From positions 521,043,522 to 521,107,521 of the forward strand of contig NC_053490.1 in the NCBI RefSeq assembly GCF_905171775.1: DNA of 64,000 nucleotides. The letters are read 5' to 3'. The translations under genes and the position numbers were made by a program. The stretch comes from Rana temporaria (Eukaryota > Chordata > Amphibia > Anura > Ranidae). Below, in pieces: positions 1 to 11,535 of the stretch (position 1 is its first letter; each line of letters opens with the position of its first letter). The notes under the pieces are model-generated. The model worked only from the letters and a program-made list of their open reading frames with translations. It had not been told where the DNA came from and searched no databases.

Positions 1-797
1 CATCACAGGCTTACCCATCACAGACTGACCCCACCCCATCACAGACTGACCCCACCCCATCACAGACTGACCCCACCCCATCACAGACTGACTCCCACCC
101 CATCACAGACTGACTCCCACCCCATCACAGACTGACTCCCCCCCATCACAGGCTTACCCATCACAGACTGACCCCACCCCATCACAGACTGACCCCCCCC
201 CCCATCACAGGCTTACCCATCACAGACTGACCCCACCCCATCACAGACTGACCCCACCCCATCACAGACTGACCCCACCCCATCACAGACTGACCCCACC
301 CCATCACAGACTGACCCCACCCCATCACAGACTGACCCCACCCCATCACAGACTGACCCCACCCCATCACAGACTGACCCCACCCCATCACAGACTGAGT
401 CCCCCATCACAGACTGACTCCCCCATCACAGAATGACTCCCCCCCATCACAGACTGGCACCACTATCACAGGCTTACCCATCACAGACTGACTCCCCCAT
501 CACAGACTGACTCCCCCATCACAGACTGACTCCCCCATCACAGACTGACTCCCCCATCACAGACTGACTCCCCCATCACAGACTGACTCCCCCATCACAG
601 ACTGACTCCCCCATCACAGACTGACTCCCCCATCACAGACTGACTCCCCCATCACAGACTGGCACCACTATCACAGACTGACTCCCCCCCATCACAGGCT
701 TACCCATCACAGACTGACTCCCCCATCACAGACTGACTCCCCCCCCCATCAAAGGCTTACTCATCACAGACTGACCCCACCCCCCCATCACAGACCC
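1..797. repeat. Minisatellite, unit about 17-20 bp
   Basis: Tandem copies of CATCACAGACTGACYCC with a variable C tract; two main variants (ACCCCACCCC and ACTCCCC spacers) alternate in blocks, with occasional GGCTTACC variants. The array begins outside the window. Open frames here are artefacts of the repeat. Confidence 0.95.
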
Positions 798-799
798 CC

Positions 800-1101
800 C
801 CCCCCAATGAAGACATGGATAAGAGAGTTTGGGGTGGAGGAACTTGACTGGCCCGCACAGAGTCCTGATCTCAACCCGATAGAACACCTTGGGAATTGAA
901 GCAGAAACTAAGCCAGGCCTTCTTGTCCGCATCAGTGCCTGACCTCACAAATGCGTTTCTGGAAGAATGATCAAACATTCCCATAGACACACTCCTAAAC
1001 CTTGTGGACAGAAGAGCTGAAGCCATTATAGCTGCAAAGGGTGGGCCAACTCAATATTGAACCCTACGGACCAAGACTGGGATGCCCACAATTTATGTTA
1101 T
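800..1101 (+). mobile_element. Tc1/mariner transposase relic, 3' part
   Basis: One frame reads VEELDWPAQSPDLNPIEHL, the conserved catalytic-domain motif around the last acidic residue of Tc1 transposases. Downstream frames are shifted but still resemble the C-terminus (DRRAEAIIAAKGGPT). The 5' part is replaced by the minisatellite. Non-functional. Confidence 0.85.
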
Positions 1102-1387
1102 ACCATACGATAACCTGAGATCTTTGTAGTTCTCCCTTCTTTGTACTTTTAATTTTTGTACAACTTTTATCTCTAATAAAAAAAGATTGAAGTACAAAAC
1201 GAAAACAATTCAGATGACTAAAATACAACTAGAACTAAAATGGCATTTTAGTCCAAAAACTATGACTAAATCGAATTTTTATGCCTTGATGCGATTCAGC
1301 ACCAAGACCATGCCAAAGAATAACAATACGTTCCATGTATGGCCAATTACGATGATCAGCATAACAACAAGAATTGTCTGAACTTAC
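1102..1387. other. AT-rich intronic or flanking sequence
   Basis: A/T-rich with repeated ACTAAAAT-type words, possibly a degenerate repeat. No exon could be supported although this is where a cytoplasmic exon might begin. Confidence 0.4.
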
Positions 1388-1389
1388 TT
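1384..1389 (-). promoter_or_regulatory. Splice donor overlapping an in-frame stop codon
   Basis: The transmembrane exon ends CAA|GTAAGT. In the coding frame the same bases read AAG TAA, so retention of this intron ends translation immediately after the basic juxtamembrane segment. That would give a short-tailed receptor without any extra exon. Whether polyadenylation occurs downstream cannot be told from sequence alone. Confidence 0.6.
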
Positions 1390-1505
1390 GCTGTTCCCCT
1401 CTTTCTTTCTTCTGCTATTTTTGTACTGCCAATAAATAAAGGCACCCGATGCTAGGAGAAGGAGAACAAAAGGCCACAAGCAGCCATGTAGACAGGCGGA
1501 AGAAT
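1388..1505 (-). CDS. Nectin/PVR-like receptor, transmembrane and juxtamembrane exon
   Basis: A 118-nt exon with acceptor TTTCCCGTTCTAG and a very strong donor, CAA|GTAAGT. Two nucleotides complete an aspartate codon begun by the domain 3b exon, 38 codons follow, then 2 nt remain. The peptide has a short cysteine-containing stalk, a hydrophobic membrane span (about codons 9-25, WPFVLLLLASGAFIYW), then a basic stop-transfer segment NSRRKK. If the donor is ignored, the frame reads one more lysine and stops at a TAA lying inside the donor (1386-1384), giving a cytoplasmic tail of about a dozen residues. If it is used, the tail continues in an exon left of the window. The phase match with the exon 17.8 kb upstream is the main evidence that this belongs to the same gene. 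Confidence 0.82.
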
Positions 1506-1599
1506 CTAGAACGGGAAAGAATATTGTTAATACTTCCACATAACATCCAACCAGAACACACAAATTATAAATACTGTATTTATCGGCATATATCACGCA

Positions 1600-2514
1600 C
1601 CCGACCCGGACCATTATGCAGGTTAAGGACCAGGCCCCAGATTCCGCACTGCGTCGCTTTAACTAACAATTGCACGATCATGTGACGTGGCGCCCAAACA
1701 AAACAAAATCTTTTTTCCCCCACAAATAGAGCTTTCTTTTGGTGGTATTTGATCACCTCTGCGGTTTTTATTTTTTGCGCTATAAACAAAAATAGAGCAA
1801 CAATTTTGAAAAAAAATATATATATTTTTTACTTTTTGCTATAATATATAAAATATATAAAAAAATAAATAAAAATTCCCTCAGTTTAGGCCGATACGTA
1901 TTCTTCTACCTATTTTTGTAAAAAAAAAAAAAAAATTGCAATAAGCGTTTATTGATTGGGTTGCGCAAAATGTATAGCGTTTACAAAATAGGGGATAGTT
2001 CTATGGCATTTTTATTAATAATTATTTTTGTATTACTTTTTTCATGACTGCGACATTATGGTGGACACTTCTAACACTTTTGACACATTTTTGGCACCAT
2101 TGTCATTTTCACAGCGAAAAGTGCTATAAAAATGCACCGATTACTGTGAAAATGACAATGGCAGTGAAGGAGTTAACCACTAGGGGGTGCTAAAGGGGTT
2201 AAGTGTGTCCTAAGGGAGTGATTCTTACTGTAGCGGGGCTGGACGTGTGACGTCATTGATCGTCGTTTCCTATAACAGGGAACAGACGATCAGTGACAGT
2301 GCCACAGTGAAGAACGTGGAAGGTGTTCTTCTCCCTGTTCTTCAGCTCCTGTGACCGATCGCGGGACACTGGCGGCGATCGGGGTCCGCGGGTCCCGCGG
2401 GCACGGAGCTTTGGTGCGACCCCACGGCTGGGCTTTTAAAGGCAACGTACAGGTACGTGCCTGTGCCCAGCCGTGCCATTCTGCCGACGTAAATGTGCAA
2501 GAGGCGGTCTTTAA
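1600..2514 (-). mobile_element. TTAA-type long repeat, reverse copy, partly truncated
   Basis: Runs from the 'cactgcgtcgctttaactaa' end to the 'cgtgccattctgccgacgta' end, the same consensus as the complete elements at 13497 and 41191 in reverse. Internal hallmarks are the run around 'tttggtggtatttgatcacc' and the TATA-rich middle. It abuts the next element at TTAA 2511-2514. Confidence 0.75.
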
Positions 2515-3932
2515 CTACTTCCTGACCAGCCGCCGCAGTTCTATGGCAGCAGGTCGGCTCCCCTGCGCGAGAGCCCGTACTATAACGTTGGCTCTCTAAG
2601 CGGCCACTAGGGCGCCGGAGGCGCGCGCCCCCCGCTCGTCCCGACTCCCGTGCCCGATCGCCTCCGGGCACCCGCGATTGCGCATTACAGAGTGAGGACC
2701 AGGAGCGGTGTGTGTAAACCCACAGCTTCCGGTCCTGTCAGGGGAGAAATGACGGATCGTCTGTTCATACAATGTATGAACAGAAGATCAGTCATTTCCC
2801 CTAGTGAGGCCACCCTCCCCTACAGTTAGAACACACCAGGGAAAATATTTAACACCTTCCCCGCCCCCTAGTGTTAACCCCTTTCCTTTCAGTGGCATTT
2901 TTTATAGTAATCTAATGCATTTTTATAGCACTGATCGCTATAAAAATGCCAATGGTCCCAAAAATGTGTCAAAAGTGTCCGCCATAATGTCGCAGTACCG
3001 AAAAAATAAAAATCGCTGATCGCCGCCATTACTAGTAAAAAAAAATAATAATAAAAATGCCATAAAACTACCCCCTATTTTGTAAACGCTACAACTTTTG
3101 CGCAAACCAATCAACGCTTATTGCGATTTTTTTTTACGAAAATATGTAGAAGAATACGTATCGGCCTAAACTGAGGAAAATAATTGTTTTTTTATATATT
3201 TTTGGGGGATATTTATTACAGCAAAAAGTAAAAAATATTTTTTTTCAAAATTGTCGCTCTATTTGTTTATAGCGCAAAAACTAAAAACCGCAGAGGTGAT
3301 CAAATACCACCAGAAGAAAGCTCTATTTGTGGGAAAAAAAGGACGTAAATTTTGTTTGGGAGCCACGTCGCACGACCGCGCAATTGTCACTTAAAGCGAC
3401 GCAGTGCAGAATCGCAAAAAGTGCTCTGGTCTTTGACCAGCAATATGGTCCGGGGGTTAAAGGGGTGGTTCCCCCTAAAACACATTGCTAACAATAGATT
3501 CCTAAGACCCGTTACACTGCGGGTAGGCTGGCTTTTTTTTTTTTTTTTTTTAGTACATACCGATATCTCCCCGTCTCGTTCCTTGTCGGTGGGCGTTCCT
3601 AGTTGATTGACGTTCCTCGGAGAGGCGCGTACGTGACGTCACGACTTTCCGAAAGAAGCCGAACGTCGCTGCGCATGCGCCGTATAGAGCCGACTCTATA
3701 CGGCGCATGCGCAGCGACGTTCGGCTTCTTTCGGAAAGTCGTGACGTCACGTACGCGCCCCTCCGAGGAACGTCAATCAACTAGTTCCGCCCACCGCCTA
3801 GGGACGAGACGGGGAGATCTCGGTATGTACGAAAAAAAAAAAAAAAAAGCCAGCCTACCCGCAGTGTAACGGGTCTTAGGAATCTATTGTTAGAAATTAG
3901 TTTTAGGGGGAACCACCGCTTTAAGTGGTTAA
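2511..3932 (+). mobile_element. TTAA-flanked long repeat (TTAACTACTTCCTGACC end)
   Basis: Starts TTAA-CTACTTCCTGACCAGCC and ends GTGG-TTAA. The internal half matches the family at 13497 and 41191. It is interrupted by the palindrome at 3461-3920. Non-coding. Confidence 0.75.
3461..3920. mobile_element. Nested 460-bp foldback element at a duplicated TTAA
   Basis: Flanked by TTAA at 3457-3460 and 3921-3924. The arms are nearly perfect inverted repeats of about 225 bp centred near 3691 (axis in the short run around 'gccgactctatacggc'). The host sequence without insertion is visible in other family members, where 'ggtccTTAAgtggttaa' has a single TTAA. Confidence 0.88.
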
Positions 3933-4049
3933 GGAGGAAGTTTCGGGGGGGAAACACTTTCCACAGCCCCCTGCGTATAACACACAGGCACAGGTTATCC
4001 TCTATTTTCTGGGGAAAAAAGTGAGCGTTATACGCCAATAAATACGGTA

Positions 4050-4747
4050 CTTAAAATTTTTATCATTTTAAGAGAGTTACGTTTTATACTAAAAATTCCC
4101 AGCATGCCAAGTGCGGAAACATGTCCTTGTATTGCCAACAATGCCAGACTAGAAGTAATGAGAAGGTTTTGACTTACAAAAATAGAACGTTAGCAATTCA
4201 AAACTAAACTCCTGCCAAAAAGCTTAAAACATTTCCCCGTCCCGTCTGGATGGATTTTCTTTTCAGCAATTTTCCATCTATTAAATCTTCTGCCCTTGTT
4301 GTTTTAACTTTGGATAGTAAAAAAAAAAAATTCTGCCAGTAAATACCTTATACAGCTACGGTTGCCACCTGTCCAGGATTCACCCGGACAGTTTGGGTTT
4401 GGAATCATGCGTCCAAAGTTTCAGACTACCTGAAACCCGGACACATTATTCAGAGTGGACTATGGCTTCCCAGCAGGGTTGCTGGCTGCAGTTGTCTAAG
4501 CTGAGTGTATCTGTTACAAGTTTTCACACTGCCCAAAGCCAACACTAACAACCCCCCTCCCCCCCCCCCCAAACACACACACACCCCTCTATGTCTGCCC
4601 ACACTCCAACCCCAGGAATTTGAAGCCCAGCAGCCGCAGATAGATCTGGATGAGAGGTGCACGGGGGGTTTCTGTGTTTACAAGTGTCAGCTCTGCACTC
4701 TGTGTGTAACCCCCATAATCTCTGCAATCTGCAAGTAATGTAATCCT
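4050..4747. other. Intronic sequence with little recognisable content
   Basis: Includes an apparently single-copy stretch (about 4060-4350), a fragment resembling a hAT end (GGTTGCCACCTGTCC near 4360) and a short C-rich/CA tract near 4550. No exon supported. Confidence 0.4.
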
Positions 4748-5485
4748 GGGCCCGGATTCAGGTAGAATTGCGCATTATTTATGGAGGCGCAGGGCAAAGT
4801 TTTTGCCCTGCGCCCCCGCAAATTTGCTCCGCTGCCCTTGATTCACGGAGCAGAAGCTACGTAAATTGCGCGGGCGCGCCGGCAAAATGCCCGGCGCAAG
4901 AGCACGCAATTTAAATGATCCCGTAGGGGGCGGGAATCATTTAAATTAGGCGCGTTCCCGCGCCGATCGCAGGAGCGCATGCTCCGTCGGGAAACTCTCC
5001 CGACGTGCATTGCGGCAAATGACGTCGCAAGGACGTCATTTGCTTCAAAGTGAACGTGAATGGCGTCCAGCGCCATTCACAATTCACTTATGCAAACTAC
5101 GTAAAATTCAAATTTCGCGACGCGGGAACGACGGGTATACGTAACATGGGCTGCCCCTGCTAATAGCAGGGGCAGCCTTGCGCGAAAACCGCCGTACGTA
5201 AACGACGTAAATTGCGTACGCAGGGCTCGCGCAACGTTGTGAATCGGTGTTAGTATGCAATTTGCATACTATACACTGAGCACAACGGGAACGCCACCTA
5301 GCGGCCACCGCAAGAATGCAGCCTAAGATATGCGGGCGTAAGAGCCTTATGCCGCGCATATCTTAGGCTGCAGTCGGCGTAACGAGGTTCCTGAATCAGG
5401 AGCACTCGTTACGCCGGGGCAAGTAAGCAATTGCGCTGTGTAACCTATGGTTACACAGGCGCAATTGCTTCTTGAATCTACCCCC
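4748..5485. mobile_element. Palindromic element, GGGCC-GATTCA family
   Basis: Begins GGGCCCGGATTCAGG and ends in the inverted CTTGAATCTACCCCC. Long inverted arms with many CGTA/TACG words run through it. Same family as copies at 21382, 24799, 26203, 30139, 33090, 46941 and 63626. Confidence 0.75.
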
Positions 5486-5947
5486 TGGTATTTAATGCCC
5501 CTTTAAAACCCTTCTACTGTTTGTGAAATCTGACCACACCCACTAATGCAATTTGGAGGGTGTGTGTGGGTGGGTGGGGGGGGGGGGTCATGGTTGAGTT
5601 CCAGCACCTTGAGAAAAAAAGCCCTGCATATACCAAATACTATTTTGGTAAGGTAGCCCATCATACGGTTAGGACTAAAAACTATTTTATGTGTTTTCTG
5701 GCATTTACAGAACTACAAAAATCAACAGCAAAAAAAAAAAGAAAAGGAATATTACAAAAGTATAGCATAGCCAACAGAAAAGGAAAATTACAATCTTCTA
5801 ACCAGATGACTGAAGCCAAAATCCAGGCAAGATCCTAAAACACAAAACACATTTATGGTCCTACCTTCCAAGAGATTTCTTATGTCTTGTGATTTACACA
5901 AATTTTCAACACCACTCAGCTAGACAGGTGGCAAATGTAGTTCCTGA

Positions 5948-6241
5948 TTAAAGCGGAGTTCCACCTAAAAATGGAACTTCCGCCGCGCCAGTCGCGCATG
6001 CACACTGCCGTTCGCGCATGCGCAGTGGGTGCCCGGCCGTGAAGCCGAAAGCTGTGACTGCTGGGTGCCCACACTAAGAATGAAGACGCCGGCCAGGAAG
6101 GGGGGGCGAGGAGCGGAGCCCCGGCCGGCGCGTCGCTGGAGCCGTGGAGCAGGTAAGTATCTTTATTAAAAGTCAGCAGCTACACTTTTTGTAGCTGCTG
6201 ACTTTTAATAAACTTTAAAAAAAGGTGGAAAACACCTTTAA
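5948..6241. mobile_element. TTAA-flanked element, AGCGGAGTTCCACC family
   Basis: TTAA-AGCGGAGTTCCACC at the left and AACACCT-TTAA at the right. It contains the family's internal hairpin 'agtcagcagctacac..gtagctgctgacttt'. Shorter than copies at 28021 and 54407. Confidence 0.75.
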
Positions 6242-6335
6242 TGAATTGCTCAATGTTACATCTCCACCACCACTAGAAAAAGTAGTTTAGCATCATCCCC
6301 TTTGACCAGTGGTGGTCAACACTCATGATCTAGGG

Positions 6336-6853
6336 CAGCCTTCTCTCAACCAGGGTTCTGAGGGATCCAAGGGTTCATACACAGGTTGCTAGAGGTTTCA
6401 TGGAATCAAAGGGTTCATACACAGGTTGCTAGAGGTTCCATGAAATGCAAGGGTTCATATGCAGGTTGCTAGAGGTTCCATGGAATCCAAGGGTTCGTAC
6501 GCAGGTTGGTAGAAGTTCCATGGAATCCAAGGGTTCATACACAGGTTGCTAGAGGTTCCATGGAATCAAAGGGTTCATACACAGGTTGCTAGAGGTTCCA
6601 TGGAATCAAAGGGTTCGTATGCAGGTTGCTAGAAGTTCCATGGAATCCAAGGGTTCATACGCAGGCTGCTAGAGGTCCCATGAACAAGGGGCAATTTTGG
6701 TTTCTCATTTTTACCAAAGAAGTTGCCAATAAAACCAATGTTCTTTAAACTGTTTTCCCCCAGATGTAGAAACAGTATTTTTTAGAAGGGGTTCCGTAAG
6801 ACCAGAACATTATTTCAAGGGTTCCTTTGTATTAAAACTGTTGAAAAAGGCTG
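6336..6853. mobile_element. hAT-like element with internal 40-bp tandem repeat
   Basis: Inverted ends CAGCCTTCTCTCAACC and GGTTGAAAAAGGCTG-like. No clear target duplication was seen, so the class is inferred from end sequence only. Confidence 0.5.
6361..6688. repeat. 40-bp minisatellite, about 8 units
   Basis: Unit contains GGGTTCATACACAGGTTGCT and AGAGGTTCCATGGAATCCAA with few substitutions between copies. Confidence 0.9.
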
Positions 6854-7435
6854 TTCCAAAGACTGCTAGGGATTCTTGGAGCAATTTCTATCAGATAAGC
6901 TCACACTGATCCGATTTTGTATCAATAAGGGAGGAAATTCTTCCCAATTCTTCTGATGATGCTTCACGGGTGGAGCGAAATGCGTGCGGGTACGTCAGGT
7001 TACGCCACATCCGCTCTTTGGAACGCAGATCGCGGTGGCGAACTTCCAGAGCGGTGATTTTACATGTTCACATGCAAGAGGAGGATATTGTAGGTCCGCA
7101 TTTTGTTTTATTGGTTAAAAAAGCATAAAAAACGGAATCACGCTATGGGATCCCTTTGGTTCCATTTCCCCATATCCATATAAGGAGCTATGACTCACCT
7201 GTTGGAGTACCAGGAAAAAAGCCAGATATTGCTCGGGGAACAACAGATCCCATAACACAAGCGATTAACCTTTTATGAGCTGGTGAGTGAGGACACACAA
7301 GAGGGGAGCATGGTTTGGCACTTTCTTGATCACACAGATATTTGAAGATTGTCATCAACCATATATACTTTTTTTTGCTATAGAGTTTTTTTCTCACTAT
7401 CTATCCATGGACTGTTGTATTTATGGTTTAATGAC
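6854..7435. other. Intronic sequence, unassigned
   Basis: Contains 'ggagcgaaatgcgtgcgggt' near 6972, a motif that looks repeated in related genomes but has no second copy here. No coding signal. Confidence 0.35.
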
Positions 7436-7443
7436 CTCTATAT

Positions 7444-7602
7444 CAGGGATATGCAATTATTGGACCTCCAGCTGTTGCAAAACTACAAGTCCCATCATGC
7501 CTCTGCCTCTGGGTGTCATGTTTGCGGCTGTCAGAGTCTTGCTATGCCTCATGGGACTTGTAGTTCTGCAACAGCTGGAGGTACACTCATTGCATATCCC
7601 TG
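7444..7602. mobile_element. hAT MITE with perfect 8-bp target duplication
   Basis: CTCTATAT occurs at 7436-7443 and again at 7603-7610. The element starts CAGGGATATGCAA and ends TGCATATCCCTG, with long inverted arms (ACTACAAGTCCCATCATGCC / GGGACTTGTAGT). An 8-bp duplication is the hAT signature. Confidence 0.92.
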
Positions 7603-7914
7603 CTCTATATGATGGAATATGGACTTTAGTTTGTGTGTGAATTTCACATGACTTTTAAGTGTTTTTATGTTTATTTTTATTGTTGTGGTTATATATATTC
7701 TCATTTTGTTGTGTACTCTTTGCTGTGATCATTTGGGGTGTGACTGTATTCTATTGTTCTAGTGTGGCTGTCTGCCTCAAATATTATGGGATGTGTAAGT
7801 GTGTTTCCTGTGAAAAAAGAGGGAGGGGGGACTCCTCCAGCAGCCCCCCTGCTGATAAGACTTTTTACTGATGAGAAGTTGAATACACCTGTGTGTCTAT
7901 TGTGATTGGACAGT

Positions 7915-9182
7915 TTAACCACTTCAATACCGGGCTTTTATACACACCTCATTACCGGGCCTATTCTGGCACTTCTCTCCTACATGTAAAAATCATTATT
8001 CTTTTGCTAGAAAATTACGCAGAACCCCCAAATATTATATATGTTTTTTTAGCAGACACCCTAGGGAATAAAACGACGGTCATTGCAACGTTTTATCTTG
8101 CACGGTATTCGCGCAATAATTTTTCAAACGCCCTTTTTTTGGAAAAAAATTGTTTCATGAATTAAAAAATAACAAAACAGTAAAGTTAGCACAATGTTTT
8201 TGTATAATGTGAAAGATGATGTTACACCGAGTAAATAGATACCTAACATGTCACGCTTTAAAATTGCGCATACTCATGGAATGGCGCCAAACTTCGGTAC
8301 TTAAAAATCTCCATAGGCAACGCTTTAATTTTTTTTTACAGGTTACCAGTTTAGATTTACAGAGGACATCTAGATTTGTTGCTGGCACTCTAACGCACGC
8401 GGCGATACCTCACATATGTGGGTTAAACGGCGTTCACATATGTCGGCGGGACTTACGCGTGCGTTCGCTACAGGGGGCGTTTTAATTTTATTTTTTATTA
8501 TTTTATTTATTTTTTTACTTATTTTTTTCTTTTTTTACACTTCTTTTCTAATATATATATATTTTTTTTAACTTTTATTCCTATTACAAGGAATGTAAAC
8601 ATCCCTTGTAATAGGAATGTGTGTGACAGGTACTCTTTATGGAGAGATGCGGGGTCAATAAGACCCTGCATCTCTCCTCCAGGCTGCAAACCATGAGATC
8701 GGTGAAAAAAAATTCACCGATCTCATGAATACTGTTGCTTACTAGCCGCAATCGCGGCTTTGTTTACTTACGGGGACCCGGGCGTGACGTCATCACATCG
8801 CGCCCGGGTCCTCCGACGGTCATAGAGATGACTGGTGACCATCTGGTCACCAGTCATCTCTATACTTCCTGCCAGCGCCGGACGATTCGTTCTCCGGGCC
8901 CCCGATGGCACGGGAGAGCCCGGAGAAGCACCGGATGACGGCGGGGGATGTCCCCTCCCGCCGCCTGTTAGAACGATCAAGTGGCGGAACCGCCGCTATG
9001 ATCGTTCTTATGCTGCGCAGAAACGCCGGCAGAACAAAAGGATATCTGGATGGATGCCTCTAGCTGCAGGCATCATTCAGATATCCACCCGCAAAGCCCA
9101 GGACGTCATTTGACGTCCACCCAGGATGGGAGATCCCATCTGTGGACGTCAAATGACAATGGGCGGGTATTGAAGTGGTTAA
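7915..9182. mobile_element. TTAA-flanked palindromic element, CCACTTCAATACCGGG ends
   Basis: TTAA at 7915-7918 and 9179-9182. Ends CCACTTCAATACCGGG and GGCGGGTATTGAAGTGG are inverted. Several internal hairpins, for example around 8583-8620 and 8824-8862. A related interior sequence lies in the hAT element at 35593-36339. Non-coding. Confidence 0.85.
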
Positions 9183-9573
9183 CTCACCCTGAATCCAAGG
9201 GTGGGGGAGTGCCTCTGAGTTATTTGTCGGTTGTAACATGTGCTTTAATAAAGGGAGTCTTCTGGTTTTCACACAACACTGAAGTACGGCTGGTGACTGG
9301 GTGGGCTAAAGAGTCTTGGATAGTGCCGGATCTGGACAGAAGAAGCAGTTACGGCAGACATAGTCCTGTTGAGGACGAGGGCTGGTCACTAAGATTATAC
9401 ATTTTCTTTATTTGTTGGGACAGCGCTGGTTATATAAAGTATTATTATACACCTTAAAGGAACACACATCCCTTTTTTATCAGCAGCCGTCTATACAAAG
9501 CACAAACACATCGTAGCGCGGAGATCACCTTATTTCAAACATTCTTCCCACTGACCATCGCACTTATATGCTG
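9183..9573. other. Intronic sequence, unassigned
   Basis: Moderately GC sequence with one open frame that has no recognisable domain. It may continue the interrupted sequence left of 7915. Confidence 0.35.
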
Positions 9574-9575
9574 TA

Positions 9576-10104
9576 CCGTATTTTTCGAACTATAAGGCGC
9601 ACCGGGTTATAAGGCGCACTATCGTTGAGCGCCTAATAACAGGTTTTTTTTCCCATACATAAGGCGCACCGGGTTATAAGGCGCACGCGGGTATAGAAAA
9701 TTAATGAATGAATGCACACACCTCTGTCACATGCAAGCGCCAGCTCCGAAATGCCGTCGCATTCCAGTGACATCACCGTGGCTCACGCTGCGCCCCATGC
9801 CTCGCTTTCAACAGTGTCACCGTACCAGCTAGTTTCACTGCTATACGGACGGTTCGACATAGAGGGGCAAAGGAGCATTTTACAGCTTACATCTGGTGCG
9901 GAAGGACGTTACAGTAGAGACTATTTCCATGATCTACATGCCGGATCTCTACTATTTACATGTAAGTGGATGCTGTAAACCTATCATGTATGTCTGTAAT
10001 GCTCAATACAACCATACATAAGGCGCACCGCATTATAAGGCGCACTGTCGATTTTTGAGAAAATGAAAGGATTTTAAGTGTGCCTTATAGTCCGAAAAAT
10101 ACGG
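9576..10104. mobile_element. TA-flanked element, CCGTATTTTTCGAACTATAAGGCGC ends
   Basis: TA at 9574-9575 and 10105-10106. Ends CCGTATTTTTCGAAC and GTCCGAAAAATACGG are inverted. ATAAGGCGCACC is repeated inside both ends. Tc1/mariner-like MITE by target site. Confidence 0.82.
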
Positions 10105-10282
10105 TAGTTATAGTAATTATTAGCAGGAATTCCCCCCCCCCCCCCAAATAAAAAATCAGAGGCCTTTTTGTCTTTACCCTTCCCCTCCCCCAGTGAAGTA
10201 TATTGGTTGCGGTCATGTTCATATCATAGTACTGCATCTTTTAGAATGTTCCATGACTTTCACCCTTCAAAAGTCAGAATAT

Positions 10283-11535
10283 TTAACCACTTCCCGCCCG
10301 GCCTATTGCCGATTTACGTCCGGGAAGTGGTTATGAAATCCTGACAGGACGTTCGAGAACGTCCTGCAGGATTTCATGCCGCGCGCGCCCGTGGGGGCGT
10401 GCAGCAGGGCGATCGGTGATGCGTGGTGTCAGTCTGACACCCTGCATCTCCGATCTCGGTAAAGAGCCTCCGGCGGAGACTCTTTACCACGTGATCAGCC
10501 GTGTCCAATCACGACTGATCACGATGTAAACAGGAAGAGCAGTTGATGGCTCTTCCTCACTCGCGTCTGACAGACACGAGTAGAGGAGAGCCAATCGGCG
10601 GCTCTCCTGACAGGGGGGGTTCGCGATGATTGTTTATCAGCGCAGCCCCCCCTCGGATCGCCACACAGGACCACCAGGGATGCCCACCCTGGACCACCAG
10701 GGTGGGCAAAAAAAAAAAAAAAGCCAGTAAAAAAAAAAAAAAAAAAAGCATTAAAAAAAAGATGCCAGTGCCCACAAATGGGCACTGACTGGCAACCTGG
10801 CAAAATCAGTGCTGCCCCACAGTGTCCATCAGTGCCACCCCAGTGTCCATCAGTGCCACCCCACAGTGCCCATCCATGCCCAGTGCCCACCTATCAGTGC
10901 CCATCTGTGCCACCCATAAGTATCCATCAGTGCCACCCATAAGTGCAGCCTATGAGTGCCCAGTGCCACCCATGAGTGCCCATCAGTGCCGCCTATGTGT
11001 GCCCATCAGTGCCGCCTATGTGTGCCCATCAGTGCCGCCTATGTGTGCCCATCAGTGCCGCCTATGTGTGCCCATCAGTGCCGCCTATGTGTGCCCATCA
11101 GTGCCGCCTATGTGTGCCCATCAGTGTCACATACCAGCGCCGCCAATCAGTGCCACCTCATCTGTGCCCGTCAGTACTACCTCAATGATGTCCATCAGTG
11201 CCATCTTATCGGTGCCCATTAGTGCCGCCATATCAGTGCCCGTAATTGAAAGAGAAAGTTTATTTACAAAAAAATTAACAGAAAAAAATAAAAACTTAAT
11301 TTTTTTTCCAAATTTTCAGTCTTTTTTTAGTTGTTGCGCAACAAAAAAAAAAAATCGCAGAGGTGATCAAATACCACCAAAAGAAAGCTCTATTTGTGGG
11401 GAAAAAAGGACGCCAACTTTGTTTGGGTACAGTGTAGCATGACCGCGCAATTGCCATTCAAAGTGCGACAGTGCTGAAAGCTGAAAATTGGCTTGGGCGG
11501 GAAGCTGCGTAAGTGCCCGGTATGGAAGTGATTAA
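10283..11535. mobile_element. TTAA-flanked element with internal minisatellite
   Basis: TTAA-CCACTTCCCGCCCGG at 10283 and CCGGTATGGAAGTGA-TTAA at 11535. The right half has the shared 'gatcaaataccaccaaaaga' block. The middle carries the 24-bp repeat at 10805-11240. Confidence 0.82.
10805..11240. repeat. Minisatellite, CCATCAGTGCC-based, 24-bp core
   Basis: Best units at 10976-11125, GTGCCCATCAGTGCCGCCTAT, with looser copies on each side. It produces a spurious 206-codon open frame on the plus strand. Confidence 0.92.

Larger units (their letters stand above)
1574..4047. mobile_element. TA-flanked element with CCGTATTTATCG ends, enlarged by internal insertions
   Basis: The left end reads TA-CTGTATTTATCGGC and the right end CCAATAAATACGG-TA, an inverted pair matching the ends of the complete copies at 38387, 53072 and 59079. 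All the TTAA elements between these ends would then be insertions within it. TA duplication suggests a Tc1/mariner-like non-autonomous element. Confidence 0.6.

Noticed and set aside
182..410. Minus-strand frames of MGWGQSV and CDGVGS repeats
   Set aside because: Translation of the 5' minisatellite.
7915..9182. Naming the TTAA elements piggyBac
   Set aside because: Kolobok elements also duplicate TTAA and no transposase is present, so only the TTAA target is stated.
10822..11442. A 206-codon plus-strand frame with CPSVPPMCAH repeats
   Set aside because: It is produced by the 24-bp repeat inside a TTAA element.
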